DNA from: Zoogloeaceae bacterium
GTDB taxonomy: Bacteria > Pseudomonadota > Gammaproteobacteria > Burkholderiales > Rhodocyclaceae
DNA: 64,000 nucleotides
Assembly (NCBI GenBank): GCA_024235655.1
Contig: JACKLY010000001.1
Coordinates: 1 to 64,000 of the forward strand
Direction: 5' to 3'
The translations under genes were made by a program, and so were the position numbers. Numbering within the stretch: position 1 is the first letter of the stretch; each line of letters opens with the position of its first letter. Of the stretch, positions 48,401 through 56,266 are shown piece by piece. The notes beneath the pieces are model-generated. The model did no database searches and was not told the origin of the DNA. It saw only the letters and a program-made list of their open reading frames with translations.

Positions 48401-49453
48401 TCAATGGCTGAGCGGGCGCTCAAAATCTGCCCAGGTCGGACCTTTCGGCAGGCTGTGATCGGTCCGCAATCGAAGCGCTGCCGGCAGCCCCATCTCGCTG
48501 CGTGTGGGCAATTCCATCAGGCTTGGCGCGCACTCGCCATAGGGGCTGCTGCCCCGCAGCGAGTCAACGACTGGCGGCCCTTCCTGCCGCTCCCAGGAAA
48601 ACGACAACGCTTCGCGTGAAATCGCCACGGGAAGGGTCACCGAGGTATTGCTCCAGGCAAGATTCATGGGCGTCACTTCGCCACCCGGCGCCTGAACAGC
48701 CCATGTTGACTGGTACGTTGTCCCGACCGCATTTTTCCAGAACACATGCAGGATCGGCACAGGGCGATCCGCCGGCCAGAGCAGGTGGATATCGTTTTGC
48801 CGGCGGCACATCGTCGAGGTAGACAGTGCAAGCACATCCCTGGCCCGATGATTCGTCGTCTCCATGTCAATCCTGAGCAGGCGGATCTCTGCCGGGGCCT
48901 GGTAGTGGATTGCCCAGACAATTTCCCCATTCGGCAAACTCTGGGGCTGTGCGCTGATCTGAGCGAAGGGCGAAGGAGCGACGGGGGTCACATCTTTCTG
49001 TTGCGCATTCAGCACCCTGGCAGCGGAATTGACCATTGGCTGCATCAAGGTGAAAAACCCCGGAATGATTGCGAGCAAGAACAATCCACTGAAGGCGATC
49101 CAGGCCGTTTCCATGCTGCGCAAGCCGAACCTTTTGCCCACCTGCCAATGCAGACCGAAATGCACGAGCGGGCCAATGGTCAGCAGCACCAGATAGGCAA
49201 TCGCCAATGCCTCCATGCCGCTGCCACCGAAGATCGAGAAAACAACGACGACCGCCAGCACGGCAAGAATCAGGATGGGCAGGCTTGCCAGGCGCAACTT
49301 GAGCCAGGCCGAAACCCGCCCGATACGTCGGAAGTAGCGACCTTCAGCGCGAATCAGGACGGCACAGGTGAAAAGCGAAAAAAGCAGGACCAGCCCCCAC
49401 AAGCCGAGAGTCGGCGTCGGCAATTGCCACAGGCTGTCAAACTGGCCGCTCAT
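48401..49453 (-). CDS. Hypothetical membrane protein
   Basis: The 350-residue product has about four membrane segments in its first 150 residues (the first near LGLWGLVLLFSLFTCAVLI) and a long extracytoplasmic or cytoplasmic C-terminal part of beta character. No family was recognised. It is convergent with metW and precedes the DUF1330 gene. No function can be stated. Confidence 0.72.
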   Translation of the reverse strand: MSGQFDSLWQLPTPTLGLWGLVLLFSLFTCAVLIRAEGRYFRRIGRVSAWLKLRLASLPILILAVLAVVVVFSIFGGSGMEALAIAYLVLLTIGPLVHFGLHWQVGKRFGLRSMETAWIAFSGLFLLAIIPGFFTLMQPMVNSAARVLNAQQKDVTPVAPSPFAQISAQPQSLPNGEIVWAIHYQAPAEIRLLRIDMETTNHRARDVLALSTSTMCRRQNDIHLLWPADRPVPILHVFWKNAVGTTYQSTWAVQAPGGEVTPMNLAWSNTSVTLPVAISREALSFSWERQEGPPVVDSLRGSSPYGECAPSLMELPTRSEMGLPAALRLRTDHSLPKGPTWADFERPLSH

Positions 49454-49483
49454 TCAGCAGATCTCCGGGAAACGCTCATTCGC

Positions 49484-49783
49484 TCAGCTGGCACTGTAAA
49501 TGACGAGGTCGACATCAGCCGCCAGCGTGCGCAAGGGAATCAATGCCTGATAGGCATCGGAGTCAAACCATGACTGCGCTGCTGCACGGTCCGGAAAACG
49601 GATGACAACCACGTCAGCATGGCGGTGAGCACCACTCAGTGCCACCCCCTGCTCACCGCGCAGCATCAATTCACCGCCCCATGGCTGCAGTGTGCCGGGC
49701 ACCCGGCGGCGGTAGTCGGCCCATTGTTCGGCATCTCGAATGCTGATGTTGCCAATCACGTATGCGGTCTGAGCAGTATCCAT
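49484..49783 (-). CDS. DUF1330 domain protein
   Basis: The 99-residue product starts at ATG 49783 after a GGAAAG site. The pattern AYVIGNISIRDAEQWADYRRR, GGELMLRGEQGV and VIRFPDRAAAQSWFDSDAYQ fits DUF1330, a small ferredoxin-like alpha/beta barrel of unknown role found in dimeric proteins. It is full length. Confidence 0.87.
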   Translation of the reverse strand: MDTAQTAYVIGNISIRDAEQWADYRRRVPGTLQPWGGELMLRGEQGVALSGAHRHADVVVIRFPDRAAAQSWFDSDAYQALIPLRTLAADVDLVIYSAS

Positions 49784-49870
49784 GTCGATCTTTCCGTGCG
49801 TCGGGATCATGAATCATAGATGAACCGGTAAGATGCCGTCTTCACCCATATCAAAAGAGTGCCACCTCTC

Positions 49871-50629
49871 ATGATCAAGTCGGGCAACACCGTTCCTCCG
49901 GCAACAGCGGCCAATCCGGCGGCAGTACTGATCGCTGCCGCACGCACGCTGTCTGACCAACTGGCCGCGCTGTCCTTTGCGGCACCGGTCAGCCATGTAT
50001 ATAACCCGCTCGACTACGCCCGGAGTCCTCACGAACTGTATCTGTCGCGGTTTGCCAGCACTCGCAAGCGTATCGTTTTCCTCGGCATGAACCCCGGCCC
50101 GTTCGGCATGGTACAGACCGGCGTGCCTTTTGGTGAAATTGATGCGGTCCGCAACTGGATGGGCATTGCCGCCCCGGTCGCAAAACCTGCCATCGAAAAC
50201 CCCAAGCGGCCAATCGAAGGCTTTGCCTGCCTCCGCTCGGAAGTCAGCGGGCGCCGCCTGTGGGGCTTGTTCAGCCAGCGTTTTCCACGTGCAGAGGATT
50301 TTTTTGCCGAGCATTTCGTGGCCAACTACTGTCCGCTGGCATTCTTCGATCAGGGCCGGAATCTGACGCCTGACAAACTGCCGGCGTCTGAAACCGCGCC
50401 CCTCGAAGCAGCCTGCGATGCCCACCTGCGTACGTTGGTCAGCGCATTGCAACCGGAATGGCTGATTGGCGTCGGCGGCTTCGCCGAAGCACGCGCAACC
50501 GAAGCGCTGAAGGGAATGAATATCCGGATCGGACGGGTACTCCACCCCAGCCCGGCGAGCCCGGCAGCAAACCGCGGCTGGGCTGAAGCGGCAGAAAAAC
50601 AGCTACGGGCGCTGGGAATCTGGCACTGA
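49871..50629 (+). CDS. SMUG1-like single-strand-selective uracil-DNA glycosylase
   Basis: The product is about 252 residues from ATG 49871 (GTG 49859 is possible). The glycosylase motifs are GMNPGPFGMVQTGVPFG near residue 76 and HPSPASPAANRGW near the end. These match the SMUG1 branch better than Ung, which uses GQDPYH. It removes uracil and perhaps oxidised pyrimidines from DNA. It is a conserved but uncommon bacterial enzyme, probably spread by transfer. Convergent overlap with the LETM1-like gene. Confidence 0.88.
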   Translation: MIKSGNTVPPATAANPAAVLIAAARTLSDQLAALSFAAPVSHVYNPLDYARSPHELYLSRFASTRKRIVFLGMNPGPFGMVQTGVPFGEIDAVRNWMGIAAPVAKPAIENPKRPIEGFACLRSEVSGRRLWGLFSQRFPRAEDFFAEHFVANYCPLAFFDQGRNLTPDKLPASETAPLEAACDAHLRTLVSALQPEWLIGVGGFAEARATEALKGMNIRIGRVLHPSPASPAANRGWAEAAEKQLRALGIWH

Positions 50630-50968
50630 CATCCTGGCCTGCTCATCGTCGCGCTGCCCGCGACGACGGTCGAGCCACCAGGCATAGGCGGGCAGAATCA
50701 GCGCCGAACCCGGCAGCAACAGGAACAGGAGATAGGGAGAGAGACGAGACAGGCGGCGCAATTGACTGATCAGTTCGGCCTTTTCCTGCGGTGTCCATGC
50801 ACTGCCATTTCGCGGTTTCATCAGCAAGGGCATCAGGCCGCGCACCGCCAGCAGTTCAGCCAGCATGTATCTGGCCTCGCGCTTCTGACTGCGGACGAAG
50901 CGCTCCAGCGGTGTGTTCTTATCCTCGGCGGTTTTTTCTTTGCTGGTGCTCTTTTCGGGATGCTTCAA
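50603..50968 (-). CDS. LETM1-like membrane protein
   Basis: The product is about 121 residues from TTG 50968, with a good CGGAG site. The TTGA overlap with the upstream stop supports coupling. The pattern RYMLAELLAVRGLMPLLM and RLSPYLLFLLLPGSALILPAYAWW resembles bacterial short LETM1-related proteins, with one membrane hairpin and a charged tail. Function unknown. It is the last gene of the yqjD-like cluster. Confidence 0.7.
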   Translation of the reverse strand: MKHPEKSTSKEKTAEDKNTPLERFVRSQKREARYMLAELLAVRGLMPLLMKPRNGSAWTPQEKAELISQLRRLSRLSPYLLFLLLPGSALILPAYAWWLDRRRGQRDDEQARMSVPDSQRP

Positions 50969-51294
50969 GGCGTTCTCCGGCCAATCTTCAGTCCGGCGGC
51001 ATCCAGCCTTACTCGCAACTTGTTCCAAAGTCCCCAGACGACAAAGGCACGTCGCCCCCAACGCCAGACCCGCCTTGGCTTGAGCAAGGTCAGCGCAGCA
51101 ATGGCAAGCCCCAGTTGTGCGGGATGCTGCCTGACGTAATTCAGCCCCGCTTGACCGGACGCCACGGCACCATCCACGGCTTCCAGTGCACCGATCAGCG
51201 GCGCTGCCTGTGCACGCAACATGACACGCTGGCTGGCAATCCGCTCCTGCAGGCGCCCCCTGTTGAGCGCCAGTTCAATCTGGCGAATTGTCAT
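50965..51294 (-). CDS. YqjK-like protein
   Basis: The 109-residue product starts at ATG 51294 and overlaps the previous gene by 20 bases. It begins TIRQIELALNRGRLQERIASQ and has a helical middle and a basic C-terminus, as in the YqjK family that accompanies YqjD and YqjE. Its role is unknown. Family assignment rests on gene order and overall pattern. Confidence 0.65.
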   Translation of the reverse strand: MTIRQIELALNRGRLQERIASQRVMLRAQAAPLIGALEAVDGAVASGQAGLNYVRQHPAQLGLAIAALTLLKPRRVWRWGRRAFVVWGLWNKLRVRLDAAGLKIGRRTP

Positions 51295-51685
51295 GTGCGG
51301 TGGCTGCACGCAACTGGCGAAGATCTTCTTCAAGCTCGGCAATGGTTGCTTCAAATACCTGCCGTCGGCCATTGCTGCTGCGCATGGCAAGCAGCAGGAG
51401 GGCGCCGGCAATCAGAAATCCGGCACCGAACAGCACAAGAATGAGTACCCGGCTTTCCCAGTGGAGTGCAAGTACCAGACCGACAAGCAAGAGGACACCG
51501 AGGCCAAGACAAAAGAGGGCAGCGATGCCAAGCAGCAACGACCGAACGAGACGCAGGCGCTCGGTTTCGAGCTCGTTGCCCGCCAGCGCAATACGCGAAT
51601 GCACCGTCGCAAGCAGCGTTCCTGCAGTGTTGCGCAAGGAAGCGAGGAGACCCCCGCCCCCCCCCGAATCCTGAACGGATGCCAT
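51275..51685 (-). CDS. YqjE-like / holin-X superfamily membrane protein
   Basis: The 136-residue product has two membrane segments (SLLLGIAALFCLGLGVLLLV and VLILVLFGAGFLIAGALLLL) after a helical N-terminus with ELETERLRLVRSLL. It follows the YqjD-like gene by nine bases. This family is widespread in proteobacteria beside YqjD and has been tied to the envelope stress response; its action is not known. Confidence 0.85.
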   Translation of the reverse strand: MASVQDSGGGGGLLASLRNTAGTLLATVHSRIALAGNELETERLRLVRSLLLGIAALFCLGLGVLLLVGLVLALHWESRVLILVLFGAGFLIAGALLLLAMRSSNGRRQVFEATIAELEEDLRQLRAATAHDNSPD

Positions 51686-51694
51686 CCGTCGGGC

Positions 51695-52015
51695 TTAGCG
51701 ACGGCCGATCAATACGCCGAGCGTCAGCCCGATCGCCGCTGCAATGCCGACAGCTTTCCAGGGATGTTCGTGCACGAAATCATCGGTTGCCCGTGCCGCT
51801 GCCTTGGTTGAATCGAGCAGCGCCACTTCGGCGTCCTGCAAGCGGATCTTGGCATCGCGCAAGCGCACCTGAATGCGTTCACGCAGTTCTCCAACCTTTT
51901 CCCCTGCCTGATTGGCAGTGGCACGCAGAATCTCTTCTGCATCGGCAATGACGATTTTCATGTCAGCAACCAATTTGTCTTTCGACACGTTCGCGACATC
52001 GGTGTTTTCAGCCAT
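51695..52015 (-). CDS. YqjD/ElaB family (DUF883) membrane-anchored protein
   Basis: The 106-residue product starts at ATG 52015 after AAAGGAAA. A long amphipathic helix (residues 15-75) is followed by the C-terminal tail HPWKAVGIAAAIGLTLGVLIGRR, one membrane helix with the family's GXXXG-like pattern. Relatives bind ribosomes and bring them to the inner membrane in stationary phase. It is the first gene of the four-gene cluster. Confidence 0.88.
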   Translation of the reverse strand: MAENTDVANVSKDKLVADMKIVIADAEEILRATANQAGEKVGELRERIQVRLRDAKIRLQDAEVALLDSTKAAARATDDFVHEHPWKAVGIAAAIGLTLGVLIGRR

Positions 52016-52093
52016 GATGTTTCCTTTTACGAGTGGTATGTAATTCGTGAAGCAGGGGTCAACAAGCGTAGCGTGTCGGACTGTTTTAGGCAA

Positions 52094-52876
52094 TCAAGGA
52101 GCATACTCATAATCGATGATCAGTGGTGCATGGTCAGAAAACCGACTTTCCTTCCAGACGCTTGCCGTGCGGGCCCTTGCGGCCAGCGCTGGCGTCGCCA
52201 ACTGATAATCCAGACGCCAACCGACATTCTTTGCCCACGCCTGCCCGCGGTTCGACCACCATGTATAGCACGTGTCGGTTGCTTCTGGATGCAGGTGTCG
52301 ATACGTATCAACCCAGCCGGCCTCTGACAGCACCCGCGTCATCCAGTCACGTTCCTCAGGGAGGAAGCCGGAATTCTTCTGGTTGGATTTCCAGTTCTTC
52401 AGATCCGCGGCCGTATGCGCAATATTCCAGTCACCACAGACCACCACATCACGCCCTTCCTTCGCCATCTCTGCCATCATGGGAAGGAACAGGGCCATGA
52501 AACGAAACTTGGCATCCTGCCGTTCTGGCGAACTGGAACCGGATGGCAAGTAGAGTGAAATGACCGACAACTGACCGAAATCGGCACGGATAAACCGACC
52601 TTCAGCATCGAACTCGGGATGGCCAGTCCCTTCGATGACACGATCAGGTCGTTGCCTGCTCCATAGACCGACACCGCTGTAGCCTTTTTTCTCGGCACAG
52701 TGGTAGCAGGCGTGCATGCCATCAGGCGCTTGCATTTCTGCGTTCAGATCTGACAGCTGCGCCTTGATTTCCTGCAGACAGACGATATCGGGCTGCTGCT
52801 GTTCAAGCCATGGCAGCAACCCTTTATTCCAGGCAGAGCGAATGCCGTTGAGATTCAGTGTGATGATGCGTAACAT
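52094..52876 (-). CDS. xth: Exodeoxyribonuclease III
   Basis: The 260-residue product starts at ATG 52876 (RIITLNLNGIRSA). It has the EEP-nuclease motifs: CLQEIKAQ, VVCGDWNIAHT and FSDHAPLIIDYE. It cuts abasic sites and trims 3' ends in base-excision repair in the cytoplasm. A second ATG lies two codons upstream at 52882. It is divergent from pyrE. Confidence 0.95.
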   Translation of the reverse strand: MLRIITLNLNGIRSAWNKGLLPWLEQQQPDIVCLQEIKAQLSDLNAEMQAPDGMHACYHCAEKKGYSGVGLWSRQRPDRVIEGTGHPEFDAEGRFIRADFGQLSVISLYLPSGSSSPERQDAKFRFMALFLPMMAEMAKEGRDVVVCGDWNIAHTAADLKNWKSNQKNSGFLPEERDWMTRVLSEAGWVDTYRHLHPEATDTCYTWWSNRGQAWAKNVGWRLDYQLATPALAARARTASVWKESRFSDHAPLIIDYEYAP

Positions 52877-52925
52877 GAGCATTCCGCGCCATGGAGATGG
52901 CGCCCAGTAAATAGAAAAATTGAAA

Positions 52926-53570
52926 ATGGACTTTCGTCAGGAATTCATCGAATTCGCCGTCAGCCAGAATGTATTGCGCTTTGGCGAATTCACGACCAAG
53001 GCCGGCCGGCTCTCCCCCTACTTCTTCAATGCCGGCCTGTTCAACGATGGCGCATCGCTTGATCGACTGGCTCAATTTTACGCCAAGGCGATCATCGCTA
53101 GCGGCACCGATATTGATGTTCTCTTCGGCCCCGCCTACAAGGGCATCCCGCTGGTCGCCGCAACAGCAATGGCCCTCGCCCGGCAAGGGAAAAACCTGCC
53201 TTACGCCTACAACCGCAAGGAAGCCAAGGATCACGGGGAAGGCGGCAGCCTGGTCGGCGCACCGCTGTCAGGCAAGGTACTCATAGTCGACGATGTGATT
53301 TCTGCCGGTACCTCGGTGCGTGAATCCGTCGAGTTGATTCGTGCCGCCGGTGCCAGCCCATGTGGTGTGATCATTGCGCTGGACCGGATGGAGCGTGGCA
53401 CGGGTGCGCTGTCCGCCGTACAGGAAGTTGAGCGTGACTACGGCATCCCGGTCGTGGCAGTCGCCACGCTGGATGACCTGCTGGCCTTCCTTGGCGAGCG
53501 TACCGATCTCAGGACCCATGCCGCTGCTGTCGCCGCATATCGCAAGGAGTACGGTGTTGCGCGCGCTTAA
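52926..53570 (+). CDS. pyrE: Orotate phosphoribosyltransferase
   Basis: The 214-residue product has the PRPP-binding motif VLIVDDVISAGTSV near residue 118 and the active-site loop PYAYNRKEAKDHGEGG. It joins orotate to PRPP in pyrimidine synthesis. ATG 52926 gives the normal length; an in-frame TTG lies two codons upstream. It overlaps the next gene by 17 bases. Confidence 0.97.
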   Translation: MDFRQEFIEFAVSQNVLRFGEFTTKAGRLSPYFFNAGLFNDGASLDRLAQFYAKAIIASGTDIDVLFGPAYKGIPLVAATAMALARQGKNLPYAYNRKEAKDHGEGGSLVGAPLSGKVLIVDDVISAGTSVRESVELIRAAGASPCGVIIALDRMERGTGALSAVQEVERDYGIPVVAVATLDDLLAFLGERTDLRTHAAAVAAYRKEYGVARA

Positions 53571-54180
53571 GGCCGGCCTGTTGCTGCTTTCGCTGGCCAT
53601 CACCTTGCCCGCGCAAGCAGCCGGCAATGTTTATTGCTGTGCAGATGAGCGCGGCAAGCAGGTATGTGGCGACATTCTGCCGGCTGCCTGCCTCGGCAGA
53701 GCCTACCGGGAAATCAGCCAGAGTGGCATGACCGTGCGCCAGGTGGAAGCGCCGCTGACCGCTGAAGAGCGCAACGCAAGAAAACTGGAAGAAAAGCGCC
53801 AGAAAGAAGCGGAAGCGGCGGAGCGCGAGCAACGCCGGCTGGATGCGGCACTGCTGCAGACTTATGGCACCGAAGCGGATATCGATCTGATGCGCAAGCG
53901 GGCCGAGGCTGACGTGATGCTGTCGATTGCCGCCGCCAACGAGAAAATTGAGGAAGCCCGGACGCGGCGGAAAAAATTCGAGAATGAAGCCGAGTTCTAC
54001 AAGAACCGCGCCCTGCCTCCCGATGTGGAAAAGGGCTTGAAGGACGCCGACTTCCAGATCCAGGCACAGGAGAACCTGATCGCCTCCAAGCAGAAGGATC
54101 TGGAAACGATCCGCACCAAGTACGCCGAAGACAAGCGGCGCTATCTCGATCTGAAAGCCCGGCGCTCCCGTTCACAGTAA
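53554..54180 (+). CDS. Exported DUF4124-like protein with coiled coil
   Basis: The product is about 208 residues. GTG 53554 follows AAGGAG inside pyrE. A signal peptide (cleavage near AQAAG) is followed by a Cys-containing domain (VYCCADERGKQVCGDILPAAC) resembling DUF4124, then a long Glu/Lys/Arg-rich coiled coil. No function known. It converges with gatB; an imperfect hairpin (54205-54230) lies between them. Confidence 0.75.
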   Translation: MLRALKAGLLLLSLAITLPAQAAGNVYCCADERGKQVCGDILPAACLGRAYREISQSGMTVRQVEAPLTAEERNARKLEEKRQKEAEAAEREQRRLDAALLQTYGTEADIDLMRKRAEADVMLSIAAANEKIEEARTRRKKFENEAEFYKNRALPPDVEKGLKDADFQIQAQENLIASKQKDLETIRTKYAEDKRRYLDLKARRSRSQ

Positions 54181-54260
54181 GCATTTTCGGCGGCTTTTTA
54201 CCTCCCCGAGCTCATCCGCAACCGCTCGGGCAATGGGCTGCCCGAAGTCAAATCACCGAA

Positions 54261-55709
54261 TCAAGCGAGCTTTTTCTTCAGCAACTCGTTGACCTGCTGC
54301 GGATTTGCCTTGCCCTTGGTCGCCTTCATCGCCTGCCCGACCAGGGCATTGAAGGCTTTCTCCTTGCCTGCCTTGAATTCGGCAACCATGGCGGCATTGG
54401 CAGCCAGCACCTCGTCAATCAGCGCTTCGATGGCACTGCTATCGGTGATCTGTTTGAGCCCCTGCTTTTCGATGATGACATCTGCTGCCCCGGCACCATC
54501 CCCGCCATCTCCAGCCCACAGTGCATCAAACACTTTCTTGGCGATATTGTTGGAGATGGTGTTGTCGGCAACCCTTGCCAGCAAGCCGCCCAGCTGTGCA
54601 GCCGACACGGGCGATCCAGAGAGCTCGAGGCCCTCCTTGTTCAGGCGGGCAGCCAGATCCACCATCACCCAGTTGGCACAGGGTTTGGCGCTCTGCTTGC
54701 CGGCAATGGCCACCGCAGCTTCATAGAAGTCAGCCACTTCCAGCGAGCTGGTCAACGCGGCCGCATCGTAGGCCGACAATCCATAATCGGCGATGAAGCG
54801 TTGCTTCTTGGCTGCAGGCAGTTCGGGCATGGCACTGCGCGTACGTTCGATCCATTCAGGCGAGATGATCAGCGGCAGCAGGTCGGGGTCAGGAAAATAG
54901 CGATAGTCGTGGGCGTCTTCCTTGGAACGCATCATGCGCGTTTCGCCGGTGTCCGGATCGAACAGCACTGTCGCCTGCTGGATGGCCCGACCATCCTCAA
55001 TCTCGGCAATCTGCCATTGAATTTCGTAGTCGATGGCCTGCTGCATGAAGCGGAAGGAGTTGAGGTTCTTGATTTCGCGCCGCGTGCCAAGCGGCTGCCC
55101 GGGGCGCCGTACCGACACATTGGCATCGCAGCGGAAGGAGCCTTCCTGCATGTTGCCATCGCAGATGCCGATCCAGCGTACCAGCGCATGCAAAGCCTTG
55201 GCGTACGCCACGGCTTCGGCAGCAGAACACATGTCGGGTTCGGTCACGATCTCAAGCAGGGGGGTACCCGCACGATTGAGATCGATCCCCGATTTGCCAT
55301 GGAAGTCTTCGTGCAAGGACTTTCCGGCATCCTCTTCAAGATGGGCGCGCGTCAGATTGACGATTTTTTCCGTGTCTCCCACCTGAATGGCCAGCTGGCC
55401 GCCCACCACTACCGGCAGTTCGAACTGGCTGATCTGGTAGCCCTTGGGCAGATCCGGATAAAAGTAATTCTTGCGGGCAAAAACAGACTTCTGTGCCACC
55501 TCGGCACCGATCGCCAAGCCGAATCGGATCGCGCACTCGACCGCCCCGCGGTTCAGCACCGGCAATACACCGGGCAGGGCAAGATCCACCGCACAGGCTT
55601 GTGTATTCGGATCGGCACCAAACGCGGTCGATGCACCGGAAAAAATTTTCGAATGCGTTGCGAGTTGAGCGTGGGTCTCGATGCCGATGACGACTTCCCA
55701 GATATTCAT
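54261..55709 (-). CDS. gatB: Aspartyl/glutamyl-tRNA(Asn/Gln) amidotransferase subunit B
   Basis: The 482-residue product has GIETHAQLATHSKIF at the start, the zinc-site and RNA-binding core (RCDANVSVRRPGQP), and a C-terminal YqeY-like tail ending QVNELLKKKLA. GatB docks misacylated Glu-tRNA(Gln) or Asp-tRNA(Asn) for amidation. Full length. It is the last gene of the gatC-gatA-lipoprotein-gatB block. Confidence 0.97.
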   Translation of the reverse strand: MNIWEVVIGIETHAQLATHSKIFSGASTAFGADPNTQACAVDLALPGVLPVLNRGAVECAIRFGLAIGAEVAQKSVFARKNYFYPDLPKGYQISQFELPVVVGGQLAIQVGDTEKIVNLTRAHLEEDAGKSLHEDFHGKSGIDLNRAGTPLLEIVTEPDMCSAAEAVAYAKALHALVRWIGICDGNMQEGSFRCDANVSVRRPGQPLGTRREIKNLNSFRFMQQAIDYEIQWQIAEIEDGRAIQQATVLFDPDTGETRMMRSKEDAHDYRYFPDPDLLPLIISPEWIERTRSAMPELPAAKKQRFIADYGLSAYDAAALTSSLEVADFYEAAVAIAGKQSAKPCANWVMVDLAARLNKEGLELSGSPVSAAQLGGLLARVADNTISNNIAKKVFDALWAGDGGDGAGAADVIIEKQGLKQITDSSAIEALIDEVLAANAAMVAEFKAGKEKAFNALVGQAMKATKGKANPQQVNELLKKKLA

Positions 55710-55731
55710 GCTTGTCTCTATTCCTTGTTGC

Positions 55732-56262
55732 TTAAACGCAGCGACCGGTTTTCCCGTCGATCAGGATCGGCCACAGATATTCAAAAGCATTGCCCTCACA
55801 CTTCACCGCGCATTCATTGAACGCCACGGTATAACGTGTGCCCTGCTCCCAGACACGGACAGCGCAGGCGTTTCCATTCTTGCTCGCCAGTGTGACCGGA
55901 TGTGCTGACTTGACCTGCCCGAAATCCTTCATGTCGAAACGACAAATGCCCCGCTTCGGAATATTGACCTCAGCAGTAAAGCGCTGGACGTCGTCCTCCT
56001 TGACCAGCAGGTCGAGCCGGCCACGCGTTCCCGTCACTTCATCGCGGAAGTTGCAGCGAGTCTTGACGCTGAGTGGCTTGATCGGCATGGCTTGCAAGTT
56101 CCGGCCCGCCAGATGCTTGAGCGGCTGTGACTGCATACGCGGTTTCTCGACCCTGGGCTCCGGTTTTGGTGGAGGGGCCGGCGGTGGCGGTTCCGGCGAA
56201 GCACAGGCAACCAGTACCAGCGCAGTAACCAGCGGCAAAAGCCCTGCAGAAATCGGCCGCAT
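55732..56262 (-). CDS. Hypothetical lipoprotein lying between gatA and gatB
   Basis: The product is about 176 residues from ATG 56262, with a lipobox (LVAC, Cys20) and a Pro-rich spacer (PEPPPPAPPPKPEPRVEKP). The mature part holds cysteines and beta-like segments (TRCNFRDEVTGTRGRLDL; EGNAFEYLWPILIDG). No family was recognised. It starts four bases after gatA stops, so it is carried in the gat operon although a surface lipoprotein has no evident part in tRNA amidation. Confidence 0.78.
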   Translation of the reverse strand: MRPISAGLLPLVTALVLVACASPEPPPPAPPPKPEPRVEKPRMQSQPLKHLAGRNLQAMPIKPLSVKTRCNFRDEVTGTRGRLDLLVKEDDVQRFTAEVNIPKRGICRFDMKDFGQVKSAHPVTLASKNGNACAVRVWEQGTRYTVAFNECAVKCEGNAFEYLWPILIDGKTGRCV

Positions 56263-56266
56263 ACGC

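Noticed and set aside
54205..54230. Hairpin between the DUF4124-like gene and gatB
   Set aside because: The stem is 7 bp with a 12-base loop and no T tract on either strand, so a terminator call is not supported.
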